Notes under the pieces: model-generated
What the model saw: only the letters and a program-made list of their open reading frames with translations
What the model was told of the DNA's origin: nothing
Databases searched by the model: none
Position numbers and translations under genes: made by a program
Source: Sebaldella sp. S0638
GTDB lineage: Bacteria; Fusobacteriota; Fusobacteriia; Fusobacteriales; Leptotrichiaceae
Assembly (NCBI RefSeq): GCF_024158605.1
Contig: NZ_JAMZGM010000036.1
Span: 1-36,144 of the forward strand
Direction of reading: 5' to 3'
DNA length: 36,144 nucleotides
Shown here: positions 16,689 through 24,766 of the stretch, piece by piece
Layout: every line of letters begins with the position of its first letter
How positions within the stretch are numbered: the stretch's first letter is position 1

Positions 16689-17374
16689 TCTAATAACTCA
16701 GATTTATTCCCTCCAATATAATTCCCATGTTCATCGTAGTATTTTCTGCCTTGATAAAAAAAATTATTTATACTATGATAAACAAACTCGTTATACTTTG
16801 GGACAGGTTCTTTAATTGCTTTCAAATCAACTGTTTTATTTCCATTATATAAAAAATATTTTTCTATAAAATCCCATATATTTTTTCCATAACAAATTAC
16901 GTCAATTCCATCATGAATTGAATAAACAGCATTATCGCTGTAATCCCCTAAAGCTAAAAATTTATTAGCTGTAATTGGTATAAACAAAGGTTTTTCTTTA
17001 ACCATTGCTTTTACTGCCTCTGCCTTTTCTTCCATAGTTTCCGGCTGTACTCCCCAGTCCTCACGCCATCCTCCCAAAGATTCCGCTGTGTACAAGACTC
17101 CGTCTATTGTCCAGTCGAACATTTTAGATTTTATATTATTTATATATTCTTCAGATAAATTTCTCCAGTTTGTGAAATTGCACCAGCAGTTATTATCGTC
17201 AAAATCATTGTCAAAAGGAAGAGCAGCCATTAAAAATGCTCTGAAATCCAAAGGAAAGTTTATACCGTAATATTTTTCAGCTGATAAAATTTCTTCCTCT
17301 GACATGCCGTCTTTCAGAGTAATTTCATATCCTTCTAATATTTTCAGACTTTTTTTAATTTCTGTTTCAAACAT
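16685..17374 (-). CDS. SMI1/KNR4 (SUKH) family protein
   Basis: This 229-aa protein carries a SUKH-type domain over about residues 20-175: SEEEILSAEKYYGINFP, LDFRAFLMAALPF, a W-rich middle (CWCNFTNWRNL), then PLFIPITANKFLALGD and the strand NAVYSIHDGIDVICYG leading into WDFIEKYFL. SUKH proteins are immunity proteins to polymorphic or contact-dependent toxins in many loci, but chromosomal orphans exist. No toxin gene or secretion partner is adjacent. The gene is between two terminators and is probably expressed alone, so immunity is only one possibility. Confidence 0.78.
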   Translation of the reverse strand: MFETEIKKSLKILEGYEITLKDGMSEEEILSAEKYYGINFPLDFRAFLMAALPFDNDFDDNNCWCNFTNWRNLSEEYINNIKSKMFDWTIDGVLYTAESLGGWREDWGVQPETMEEKAEAVKAMVKEKPLFIPITANKFLALGDYSDNAVYSIHDGIDVICYGKNIWDFIEKYFLYNGNKTVDLKAIKEPVPKYNEFVYHSINNFFYQGRKYYDEHGNYIGGNKSELLE

Positions 17375-17404
17375 ATTTTTCTGCCTCTCTCAAAAATTTT
17401 ATTA

Positions 17405-17452
17405 TAAAAAACAGTCCCCTTATATCAGTAAAGTTATAAAAAGAACTGTTTT
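17405..17452 (-). terminator. Terminator after the small secreted protein gene
   Basis: Read on the minus strand, AAAACAG (17452-17446) pairs with CTGTTTT (17414-17408), extended inward by about seven A-T and G-T pairs. A run of six T follows. It lies 21 bp after the stop at 17474. Confidence 0.7.
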
Positions 17453-17473
17453 CCATTACATTTATATTATCTT

Positions 17474-17929
17474 CTAATCCACTGCCACACCGTTTTTGAA
17501 TGTAACACTGCCTTCCAAAGTTCCGTCCTCATTAAACATAGTAATAGTCCCGTTATTTACATTACTTCCTTCAAATGTACCCATAGTAGCTATATTCCCG
17601 TTTCCGAAGAAAATAACAAGACCGTTTAAAGTATCATCGCCAGAAGGCTCGAATTCTTTTATATGGCTTTCTGTTGTTTCAAAAATATATGCCGGTTCTT
17701 TTGTATCAGCAAAATAATCTACCACTATATAAAGATTCTTTCCTTGCGAGTAGACTTTACGCTCAAATTCAGCATTTGTCTTAGTAACTGAATTTCCTTC
17801 GGCATCAAAATAGACTACTGTTTTTCCTTTGGCATACTGTAAATTGTCATACTTTGCTATTCCTGATTTTTGTGCTGCAAAAACACTTAATGCTAAAAGT
17901 AAAAATAATATCAAAGTTAGTTTTTTCAT
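17474..17929 (-). CDS. Small secreted protein with YwqK/MORN-like repeats
   Basis: The 151-aa precursor has a signal peptide MKKLTLILFLLLALSVFAA (cleavage about 18/19) and no lipobox Cys. The mature part is beta-rich, and its end has two or three short motifs of the form strand-GNGNIATMGTFEG, GTITMFNEDGTLEGSV and FKNG. These resemble the YwqK/MORN_2 type of repeats, in which the text 'NG... DG.L.G...F.NG' recurs. It is probably periplasmic. No enzyme function is suggested. The gene is monocistronic with its own terminator. Confidence 0.72.
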   Translation of the reverse strand: MKKLTLILFLLLALSVFAAQKSGIAKYDNLQYAKGKTVVYFDAEGNSVTKTNAEFERKVYSQGKNLYIVVDYFADTKEPAYIFETTESHIKEFEPSGDDTLNGLVIFFGNGNIATMGTFEGSNVNNGTITMFNEDGTLEGSVTFKNGVAVD

Positions 17930-18008
17930 AACAGCCTCCTGTTTAATTTTTCTATATTATATCATTAATTTATTATTTTAGATATAAGATTTTTAAAAAC
18001 TTTTTCTT

Positions 18009-18037
18009 TTGTAAGTAGATGTAAAAAATGCTATAAT
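18009..18037 (+). promoter_or_regulatory. Possible promoter of the glcD-like gene
   Basis: TTGTAA (18009-18014), a 17-bp spacer and TATAAT (18032-18037) give a good sigma-70-type promoter. It would leave a 5' untranslated region of about 130 nt before the ATG at 18177. I see no strong hairpin or known riboswitch in that leader. Confidence 0.6.
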
Positions 18038-18176
18038 TAGGGATATTTTATTGAATTTAGCATCCTTATTACTGAAAATTTTATAAAAAACACAAATAAT
18101 CAAAAAAAATATCTATTTTTCTGACAAAATATAAGATTTCAGCAGTGAGTATACTAAATTAAGAAGGAGTTTCAAA

Positions 18177-19589
18177 ATGTCATATAAAAAAATCGATGAC
18201 CAGATTATATCTGAGTTTTCATCTTTTCTTGATGAAAAGCAGATCATTACAATAGAAAGCGAAAAGCTGATATATGCCAAGGACAAAACAGAAGACTTTG
18301 TATATATGCCGGAATTGGTACTGATTCCTGCCAATACAGAAGAAGTTTCCCGAATACTGAAAATATGTAATGAACACCTGATTCCCGTTACTGTGAGAAG
18401 TACAGGAACAGGACTCAGCGGCGGAGCACTTCCTGTAAAAGGCGGAATTGTAATTTCCATGGAAAAGTTTAATAAAATACTGAATATTGATACTGATAAC
18501 TTTCAGATTACTACAGAGCCATTTGTTATAAATTATATTTTACAGCAGGCAGTAAAAGAAAAAGGACTTTTTTATCCTCCTGATCCTGCTAATTACAAAG
18601 ACTGCTCTATCGGCGGAAATATTTCAGAGAATTCAGGAGGCCCGAAAGCAGTAAAATATGGAACTACCAAAGATTATGTTCTCAGCCTTGAAGTGGTACT
18701 TGCCAACGGAGACATCATAAATACAGGAAGAAATCTTATAAAAGATGTTGCCGGATATAATCTTACACAGCTTTTTGTGGGAAGTGAAGGAACTTTGGGA
18801 GTTATCACCAAAGCCACACTAAAGCTTCTCCCTGAAATAAAAGAAAATGTTCTTATGCTGATGTCTTTTACCACTGTAGAAGATGCCGGAAGAGCTGTGA
18901 ACACTATCTTAAATACGGGAATTATCCCAAGTTCGCTTGAGTTCATGGAGAGAAATGCACTTATTATTTCAAAAGAACATATAAATGCCGAATTTCCTCC
19001 TGTGAGTGAGAAAACACAGGCACATCTAATAGTAGAGCTTGACGGCAATGATTATGAAAAGCTTCTGGAAGAGAGAGAAATCCTGAAAACAGCAGTGGAA
19101 AAAGCTGATAATCCTGAATTTATTCTCTTTGCCAATTCAGAAGAAGAAAAAGAACAGATATGGACACTGCGTAGAAATACGGGTACTGCTGTAGGAGATA
19201 AAGATGTCTATAAGGAACAGGACATTTCCATTCCACGTGCGAATATCCCGAAAGCAGTTAATTTCATTAATAATTGGTGCCAAAAATACGGATATACAGC
19301 TGCATGCTATGGACACGCAGGAGATGGAAATATTCACGCAAATATTTTACGTTCGGGAGTTTCTGATGATATATGGAATAATAAGCTAAAAGTACACTTG
19401 AAAGAACTTTTTGATTATATATGCAACACTCTGAACGGATCAGTAACAGGAGAACACGGAATCGGATTTGTCCAAAGAGAATACCTTCCTGTTATGATTG
19501 ATGAAACTACACTTAATATAATGAAAAGTATAAAAAATCTTCTTGATCCGAATAATATTATTAATCCCGGAAAAATCTTTCTGGATTAG
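18177..19589 (+). CDS. glcD: FAD-linked oxidase, GlcD-type (glycolate/D-lactate dehydrogenase)
   Basis: The 470-aa enzyme has the PCMH-type FAD domain (about 40-220) with VRSTGTGLSGGALPVKGGI, PPDPANYKDCSIGGNISEN and YNLTQLFVGSEGTLGVITKA. The FAD-oxidase C-terminal domain (about 230-468) has CYGHAGDGNIHANIL and VTGEHGIG, whose His residues line the substrate site in the family. Relatives oxidise 2-hydroxy acids such as glycolate, D-lactate or 2-hydroxyglutarate. No GlcE, GlcF or LldEFG partner is nearby, so the electron acceptor and substrate cannot be stated; an ETF-linked or quinone-linked role is possible. The ATG follows AAGGAG. A bidirectional terminator follows. Confidence 0.9.
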   Translation: MSYKKIDDQIISEFSSFLDEKQIITIESEKLIYAKDKTEDFVYMPELVLIPANTEEVSRILKICNEHLIPVTVRSTGTGLSGGALPVKGGIVISMEKFNKILNIDTDNFQITTEPFVINYILQQAVKEKGLFYPPDPANYKDCSIGGNISENSGGPKAVKYGTTKDYVLSLEVVLANGDIINTGRNLIKDVAGYNLTQLFVGSEGTLGVITKATLKLLPEIKENVLMLMSFTTVEDAGRAVNTILNTGIIPSSLEFMERNALIISKEHINAEFPPVSEKTQAHLIVELDGNDYEKLLEEREILKTAVEKADNPEFILFANSEEEKEQIWTLRRNTGTAVGDKDVYKEQDISIPRANIPKAVNFINNWCQKYGYTAACYGHAGDGNIHANILRSGVSDDIWNNKLKVHLKELFDYICNTLNGSVTGEHGIGFVQREYLPVMIDETTLNIMKSIKNLLDPNNIINPGKIFLD

Positions 19590-19609
19590 TTCAAAATTAA
19601 TTCAAATAA

Positions 19610-19646
19610 AAAAAGTTATGTTTACACTGAGTTTACATAACTTTTT
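19610..19646. terminator. Bidirectional terminator after glcD and the DUF4125 gene
   Basis: AAAAAGTTATGT (19610-19621) pairs with ACATAACTTTTT (19635-19646) around a 13-nt loop. T-runs on the right for the plus strand and on the left for the minus strand serve both convergent genes. Confidence 0.85.
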
Positions 19647-19665
19647 ATTATATTTAGAATAACAG

Positions 19666-20283
19666 CTACAGTTTTTTCTCTGCATCTTCAAGAGAACTGT
19701 AACCGTACATTTTTACGGTATTCATAAGATTCTCATAAACGAGATTTTTATTATCACGGACACATTCAAGAATGTATGAATAATATAATTCCAGAGTTTT
19801 TTCAGAATATGTAAGAAGTTCTCCCCTGTAGTATGTCTCCACTGAAGTTATCTCTGCTGTGTCGCTTTCTTTTTCCAGCGGTCTTCCGGCATTGGAAATC
19901 TTTGGATAATTTCTATTTACTTTCTGTCTCCACTGAAGGTATACCTCCAGAATTTTTTCAGTGAGTTCTTGTTTTTTCTCACTGACTTTCGGAAGCTTAT
20001 CCTTAATTTTGCCGTATTCTTCCGGCATTGTATATTCCATCATTCTTGCATATTTTTCAGTGAGAATATTATGACCTGCTGACTCTGCTTTTATCAGATC
20101 AGTAAGATAACTTTCAAGAACTGCTTTATTGCAGGTTTCCCACTGGCTTTTTCTCATAATCTCAAAAGTTTCCCAGTCATTTTGACATGAAGCCTGACCA
20201 CCGATATTCTGTGTGCTGTGAAACATCTCCCACTCTCTCTGTGTTATTTCACCGGCGAGTTCCTCTATATTTTTTTCAGACAT
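19666..20283 (-). CDS. DUF4125 family protein
   Basis: This 205-aa protein matches my memory of DUF4125 by its conserved start: EITQREWEMFHSTQNIGG, then QASCQNDWETFEIMRKSQ (about residues 29-46), followed by a predominantly helical body and a C-terminal ETYYRGELLTYS region. It has no signal peptide or TM segment, so it is cytosolic. No biochemical activity is established for the family that I can name. It is the third gene of a TPR - nucleotidyltransferase - DUF4125 operon, 16 bp after the nucleotidyltransferase gene with a GGAG ribosome site, so it probably works with those proteins. Confidence 0.8.
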   Translation of the reverse strand: MSEKNIEELAGEITQREWEMFHSTQNIGGQASCQNDWETFEIMRKSQWETCNKAVLESYLTDLIKAESAGHNILTEKYARMMEYTMPEEYGKIKDKLPKVSEKKQELTEKILEVYLQWRQKVNRNYPKISNAGRPLEKESDTAEITSVETYYRGELLTYSEKTLELYYSYILECVRDNKNLVYENLMNTVKMYGYSSLEDAEKKL

Positions 20284-20299
20284 GAGCTTTTCTCCTTTC

Positions 20300-21223
20300 T
20301 CAGTCTATCCACGGATTAGAATTTCTCAATTTTTCATCAGATATTTTTCTTTGAATATCAGGGCCGTGATCAAGTAAAAAATCACTTTTATTTTCAGAAA
20401 TACCCTGTAATTTCATTTCGCTGATGATCATACTGCAAATCTTTTCGACTATATCCAGTTTATCAGAATTACTGGAATCTATAAGCTGATTCAGCATACC
20501 ATGTATTTCCCTGCCTAATACCGGCAGAAACTGCATATCTTTATGCATCCATTTATAAAACGGCATATACTTTTTATTCAGAAGATAGATCATATGAATA
20601 CTCTCATTTATAAATTCCGCTTCTGCTACTCTTGCTGCTACGAATTCTTCTCTTTTCAGACATCTTCCAAGATTATACTGTCCTGATTGTGCTATTTTCA
20701 TACATCTGGCAGCTATTTTATCAAGTCTTATATCTTCGGGATAATATTCCAGCAGTCTCTCTCTTATTTTGGAAAATTCACCCAAAGGATCATAAAATAC
20801 ACTTCCGTTTGTGACTACAGAAAGATTCGCCTCAGGAATAATTCTCCATTCGTCAAGTGTTTCCGGACCATATTCCTTCCCAGTAAATTTCAGATAAAAT
20901 CTTTCAGTATTCAGAACTCCTCTTCTGCCGCCGCCCCATTCACTTATTTCCAAGGCAGGAAATAACATAAAGCTTTTCGGCAGAGATTCCAGCACTTTCA
21001 CGAGCTTTTCCCCATATTTGCCGTAATCTTTTTTTGTAAGCCAAAAACAACACGACGGTCCGAAATCATGATCTCTCGATATTTCATCATCATAACCATA
21101 GCACTCAGATCCTTCTCCTACAAGTCCTACAGCCATTCGTTCTGTAAGCTCCCCCATTTCTCTCTCTATTACAGGTCTGCATACTTCTTCATAATAGAGC
21201 CTTGATAATTCCAGCCCTTTCAT
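20300..21223 (-). CDS. DUF4037-like nucleotidyltransferase-fold protein
   Basis: The 307-aa protein has a DNA polymerase beta-type nucleotidyltransferase motif: VGEGSECYGYDDEISRDHD. This fits hG[GS]-x(9-13)-Dh[DE]h, with G38-S39, then 11 residues, then D51-H52-D53. The metal-binding acids look intact, so activity is plausible. The text that follows (FGPSCCFWLTKKDYGKYGEK) and the helical C-terminal half, with RCMKIAQSGQYNLGRC and EFVAARVAEAEFI, match DUF4037 as I recall it. The substrate (RNA, protein, or a small molecule) is unknown. It overlaps the TPR gene by four bases (ATGA), showing translational coupling. Confidence 0.8.
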   Translation of the reverse strand: MKGLELSRLYYEEVCRPVIEREMGELTERMAVGLVGEGSECYGYDDEISRDHDFGPSCCFWLTKKDYGKYGEKLVKVLESLPKSFMLFPALEISEWGGGRRGVLNTERFYLKFTGKEYGPETLDEWRIIPEANLSVVTNGSVFYDPLGEFSKIRERLLEYYPEDIRLDKIAARCMKIAQSGQYNLGRCLKREEFVAARVAEAEFINESIHMIYLLNKKYMPFYKWMHKDMQFLPVLGREIHGMLNQLIDSSNSDKLDIVEKICSMIISEMKLQGISENKSDFLLDHGPDIQRKISDEKLRNSNPWID

Positions 21224-22038
21224 ACCTCTTCACCAGTTTTCGCCCTTACAGCCTTTAGGTTTTCCTCAAGGTTTTTATAATTAACACTGTTTTTCCCAAA
21301 AGTCTTTTCACATATCAGAAGACTTTCCTCAAACAGATCCCCGGCTTTTTTATAATCTCCCTCTTCATAAGAAAATATTGCCAGATTATTCAGAGCTGCT
21401 GAATAAAGTGAATGCTCTTTTCCCACTGTTTCAGAAAATATTTGCAAAGCTTTCTCTGTACATTTTTTTGCTTTCTCCCTTGCCCCTGCTGATTTATAAG
21501 GAAGTACAAGATTATTCAGTGTTGTTCCGTATTCAAGTTTATATTCAGGAAGATTCCTTAGAATCTCAAGACTTTTTTCATGTAACTCCAGAGCTTTTTC
21601 ATACTGCTGCCTGTCCTGATACAAAAGTCCCAGATTATTGCATACACTGGCATACAGATAACCATTTTCTCCGTTCGCTGAATATATTTCCATGCTTTTC
21701 ATATAAAGCTCAAGAGCCTTGTCATACTCTCTCATAAATCTATACAGTTCTGCAAGGTTCAAAATGCATGTTGCGTATTCCTTATTATCTATACCGTATT
21801 TTTTCCTGATGAGCGACTCTCCTTCAAGTAAATAATTCTCTGCCTCGCCGTACTCACCTACATATCGCAGAATTCCGCCGAAATCATTCAGCACAGTTAT
21901 TACTTCGTTACTATCAGTACCGTAATTTTCCCTTGTTACAAGAAGCAATTCTCTGAAAACAGGAATCTGTTCCAAAATTTTCCCCTGTTTTTTTAGCTCC
22001 ATAATTGTTTTTGTTAAACTTTCCAAAGATTTATCCAT
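21220..22038 (-). CDS. Tetratricopeptide-repeat protein, kinesin-light-chain type
   Basis: The 272-aa cytosolic protein consists almost entirely of TPR units with a spacing of about 42, the kinesin-light-chain type. Examples are YGEAENYLLEGESLIRKKYG, YDKALELYMKSMEIYSANG, YEKALELHEKSLEIL, AREKAKKCTEKALQIF and YKKAGDLFEESLLICEKTFG, each preceded by an asparagine-containing ATCILNLAELY, VCNNLGLLY or ALNNLAIFSYEEG helix. Such arrays bind other proteins or peptides. As the first gene of the trio with a nucleotidyltransferase and DUF4125 it may be the sensor or scaffold. Start ATG follows AGGAA. No signal or TM segment. Confidence 0.88.
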   Translation of the reverse strand: MDKSLESLTKTIMELKKQGKILEQIPVFRELLLVTRENYGTDSNEVITVLNDFGGILRYVGEYGEAENYLLEGESLIRKKYGIDNKEYATCILNLAELYRFMREYDKALELYMKSMEIYSANGENGYLYASVCNNLGLLYQDRQQYEKALELHEKSLEILRNLPEYKLEYGTTLNNLVLPYKSAGAREKAKKCTEKALQIFSETVGKEHSLYSAALNNLAIFSYEEGDYKKAGDLFEESLLICEKTFGKNSVNYKNLEENLKAVRAKTGEEV

Positions 22039-22111
22039 CTCTATTCCTTTCGTTTACACAGTGCAACAGTAATTTCCCTTTATACATTATTGTAAAAGCA
22101 AACATAACAGG

Positions 22112-23443
22112 CTAAACTCTTTCTCTTCTGTAAAAAATCAGCCCTGCTGCTATTAATATACCTGATATCAGCATATACAACGGATTAGCTATAGCCGCAT
22201 ACACAGCTATTGTTATTCCGCTTATAGTGGCAAATATGGGAATAGCCGGATAAAGCGGCACTTTATACGGTCTTTCTATTCCAGGCGCTTTTTTTCTCAA
22301 AATGATAACTCCCATAAATAAAAATGAATAATATATCCAAAACACTGCCACAGGAATATCGCCGAATACATTAGGATTTCTTGTGATAAATATAAGCGCC
22401 AGATAAATACATGACAAAACATACATAAATATAGAAGCATTTATCGGCTGATCAAATTTTCTACTTACTTTCCCCATTATATTTTTACACGGGAATTTAT
22501 TATCCAGAGCCAGACTATACGGAATTCTGGGACTTGCTATTACGAACCCGTTTAATCCCCCGAATGCAGAAATTACTATCCCTGCAAATATAAACTTTGC
22601 TCCTTTTTCTCCGAAGAGATAAAGAGCCACTCCGAATATTCCCTGTTCCATTATCTTATTAACCGGAAAAACCGCAAGCAATGCAGTATTAAACAGCAGA
22701 TATACAAGGGTTATTATGCTTAACCCCCATATTATAGATTTGGGAAGGTCTTTTTTCAGGTTTTTCAGCTCTCCTGATATTGAACTCACATATATCCACC
22801 CGTCAAATGCAAACATAACAGGCACCAAAGCCTTTCCAAACAAAAGAAAAAAAGATTTTCCGTGACCCGCACCTGACATTCCGTATGAATTCCATGTTAC
22901 ATGCAGCATACTTCCCTTTGAAAAACCGTATATTATTATCAAAATAATAGGAACCAGTTTCGCTGTGGTAGATACTATCTGAATTATTCCGCCTGCCTTT
23001 TTGGTAAACATATTTATAAAGCTCACTGCTGTAAGTGTTCCGAAAGAGATAAAAAGCATGAGATGCATATTAGACTCTATCCCAAGAAAATTCAGCAGAA
23101 AAACTGAAAAATAATATACTATAATTGCTTCTATTGCCGGCATATAAAGGATACAAAGGCTCCAGCCCACTATATATGAAAAAAATCTTCCGTATATCTC
23201 ATCTGCATAAGCTACTATTCCACCTGTTCTTGGAATTGCAGCGCTGATTTCCGCTATTGTCAGTCCGGAAAAAATCGTTATTATCCCGCCTGTAATCCAT
23301 GCAAGAAGTGCTATTTTAGGATTTCCCCCGGCTTCACTCAAAATTACCTCTGCTTTAAAAAATATCCCTATCCCAATGACGATTCCCACGACCATTGATA
23401 ACGCCACGAATAACCCGTATTTTTTATTTAAATGTGTTTCCAT
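22112..23443 (-). CDS. APC-superfamily amino acid permease
   Basis: The 443-aa protein has about 12 TM helices and the APC start signature: KYGLFVALSMVVGIVIGIG then FKAEVILSEAGGN. The following TM3 text has ISAAIPRTGGIVAYADEIYG, typical of the LAT/SteT-like branch (serine/threonine exchangers and relatives). The substrate is therefore likely an amino acid, type undetermined. It lies 21 bp after rseP on the same strand, so it is probably co-transcribed; its ribosome site (AGGA, distant) is weak, which may give lower expression than rseP. No signal of local regulation is visible. Confidence 0.9.
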   Translation of the reverse strand: METHLNKKYGLFVALSMVVGIVIGIGIFFKAEVILSEAGGNPKIALLAWITGGIITIFSGLTIAEISAAIPRTGGIVAYADEIYGRFFSYIVGWSLCILYMPAIEAIIVYYFSVFLLNFLGIESNMHLMLFISFGTLTAVSFINMFTKKAGGIIQIVSTTAKLVPIILIIIYGFSKGSMLHVTWNSYGMSGAGHGKSFFLLFGKALVPVMFAFDGWIYVSSISGELKNLKKDLPKSIIWGLSIITLVYLLFNTALLAVFPVNKIMEQGIFGVALYLFGEKGAKFIFAGIVISAFGGLNGFVIASPRIPYSLALDNKFPCKNIMGKVSRKFDQPINASIFMYVLSCIYLALIFITRNPNVFGDIPVAVFWIYYSFLFMGVIILRKKAPGIERPYKVPLYPAIPIFATISGITIAVYAAIANPLYMLISGILIAAGLIFYRRERV

Positions 23444-23464
23444 ATCTTTGTAATTCCTATTCTC

Positions 23465-24493
23465 TTAAAAATTTTTTATATCATTAAATACCACAAAGAC
23501 CATTAATCCTATGAGAAGACTGAAACCTACTATATGGAATTTTTCTTCAAGTTTTTTATTTATTTTTATACCTATCATTTCCAAAAATACAAAGATAATT
23601 CTTCCCCCGTCCAGAGCCGGAAACGGCAAAAGGTTCAAAAGTCCTATATTCAGTGATATCAGTACAAAAAAATTCAGCAGTATTATAAATCCTTCGCTTG
23701 AGTAAGCCTCACCTACTACTTTGGTAAGTCCTACCGGTCCTGTAAGGTTGTTTAATCCTACTTTTCCTGTTACAAGTCCCGCGAGTCCCTTTATCATTTC
23801 TTCCATTATCTTGAAAAATGAGAGAAATGAAAGCTTTGCCCTGTCTAAAGGATTCATCTTCGGCGCATCTACTTCCACACCTAGTATATAGCTGTTTCCT
23901 TCACCCTGAGTCAGTTTTGTTTTCAAATCTATTTCTTTATTGTCTCTTAAAACTTTTATATCTACATCCTGTCCTTTATATCCGCTGGTATTCAGTTCTA
24001 TAATATTTTTTGTAAGTTCCTGCCAGTTATTTATTTTATTCCCGTTAAAAGAAGTAATAATGTCTCCCTTTTGCAAAACGCTGTTTGCTTCTGCAGATAC
24101 CGCAACATTTTTTATTTTTGCCGGTATATCTTTAGTTGAAATTACACCTGTTATAGAAAATAAAATGAATAATGCTATTATCCCTGACAAAAAATTCATA
24201 AAAACTCCTGCACTTAGGACTATCAGTCTTTTTAGGGGATTTTGCGTATTAAAACCGTTCTCTACTTCGTTTTCTGTCTCCACTTCCATACCATCTATAC
24301 TCACAAATCCTCCAAAAGGAATTGCTCTTATAGAATAGACTGTTGTTTTCACCTTTTTTGATATTAGTTTTGGTCCCATACCCACTGCAAATTCCAATAC
24401 AGGCATGTGAAACATCTTAGCTGTTATAAAATGTCCAAATTCGTGGATAAATACAATTATCCCCAATAAAAGCACTGTTATTATTATACTCAT
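23465..24493 (-). CDS. rseP: Site-2 protease RseP (RIP metalloprotease)
   Basis: The 342-aa inner-membrane zinc protease cuts transmembrane segments of anti-sigma factors and leftover signal peptides. TM1 carries the zinc motif H17-E18-F-G-H21 (FIHEFGHFITAK). A PDZ domain (about 120-205) includes ANSVLQKGDIITSFNG. The second metal motif is in NLLPFPALDGGRI (Asp as third ligand). Four TM segments are expected. It has one PDZ domain, whereas E. coli RseP has two. Ribosome site AAAGGAGAG precedes the ATG. No anti-sigma factor lies nearby. Confidence 0.95.
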   Translation of the reverse strand: MSIIITVLLLGIIVFIHEFGHFITAKMFHMPVLEFAVGMGPKLISKKVKTTVYSIRAIPFGGFVSIDGMEVETENEVENGFNTQNPLKRLIVLSAGVFMNFLSGIIALFILFSITGVISTKDIPAKIKNVAVSAEANSVLQKGDIITSFNGNKINNWQELTKNIIELNTSGYKGQDVDIKVLRDNKEIDLKTKLTQGEGNSYILGVEVDAPKMNPLDRAKLSFLSFFKIMEEMIKGLAGLVTGKVGLNNLTGPVGLTKVVGEAYSSEGFIILLNFFVLISLNIGLLNLLPFPALDGGRIIFVFLEMIGIKINKKLEEKFHIVGFSLLIGLMVFVVFNDIKNF

Positions 24494-24551
24494 AATCTCT
24501 CCTTTTATCTGAATGTTATTATATTATATAACAGATTTGAAATTATTACTA

Positions 24552-24580
24552 TTGACATTTTTTATCAGAAATTATATGAT
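24552..24580 (+). promoter_or_regulatory. Promoter of the FMN-riboswitch transporter
   Basis: TTGACA (24552-24557), a 17-bp spacer and TATGAT (24575-24580) place the start near 24587, just ahead of the riboswitch P1 stem. Confidence 0.85.
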
Positions 24581-24590
24581 AGGATTATAC

Positions 24591-24704
24591 TCTTCGGGGC
24601 AGGGTGCGATTCCCTACCGGCGGTAAAGTCCGCAAGCTTATTTTTTTATAAGCACGAACCGGTTAAATTCCGGTACCGACAGTTATAGTCTGGATGAAAG
24701 AAGA
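24591..24704 (+). ncRNA. FMN riboswitch (RFN element)
   Basis: The conserved RFN landmarks are present in order: TCTTCGGGGCAGGGTG at 24591-24606, the GATTCCCTACCGGCGGTAAAG helix region, AAGTCCGC, a variable stem, CGAACCGG, AATTCCGGTACCGACAG and GTCTGGATGAAAGAAGA. P1 closes TCTTC (24591-24595) with GAAGA (24700-24704). It binds FMN and controls the downstream transporter by transcription termination. Confidence 0.96.
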
Positions 24705-24747
24705 TTTTATGCTGCTTTCTTTCATTGCTTGATGAAAGTTTTTTTAT
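24694..24747 (+). terminator. Expression platform of the FMN riboswitch
   Basis: CTTTCAT (24719-24725) pairs with ATGAAAG (24732-24738) and runs into a T tract from 24739: the terminator. The same CTTTCAT can instead pair with ATGAAAG at 24694-24700, in the 3' strand of P1. FMN binding holds P1 and leaves the terminator free to form; without FMN the alternative pairing should antiterminate. Confidence 0.85.
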
Positions 24748-24766
24748 TTTGGGAGGACTTCATATT

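Noticed and set aside
24725-24766. Earlier start for the riboswitch-controlled transporter
   Set aside because: The ATG at 24725 lies in the terminator stem and has no ribosome site; 24767 has GGGAGG and begins at a normal N terminus.
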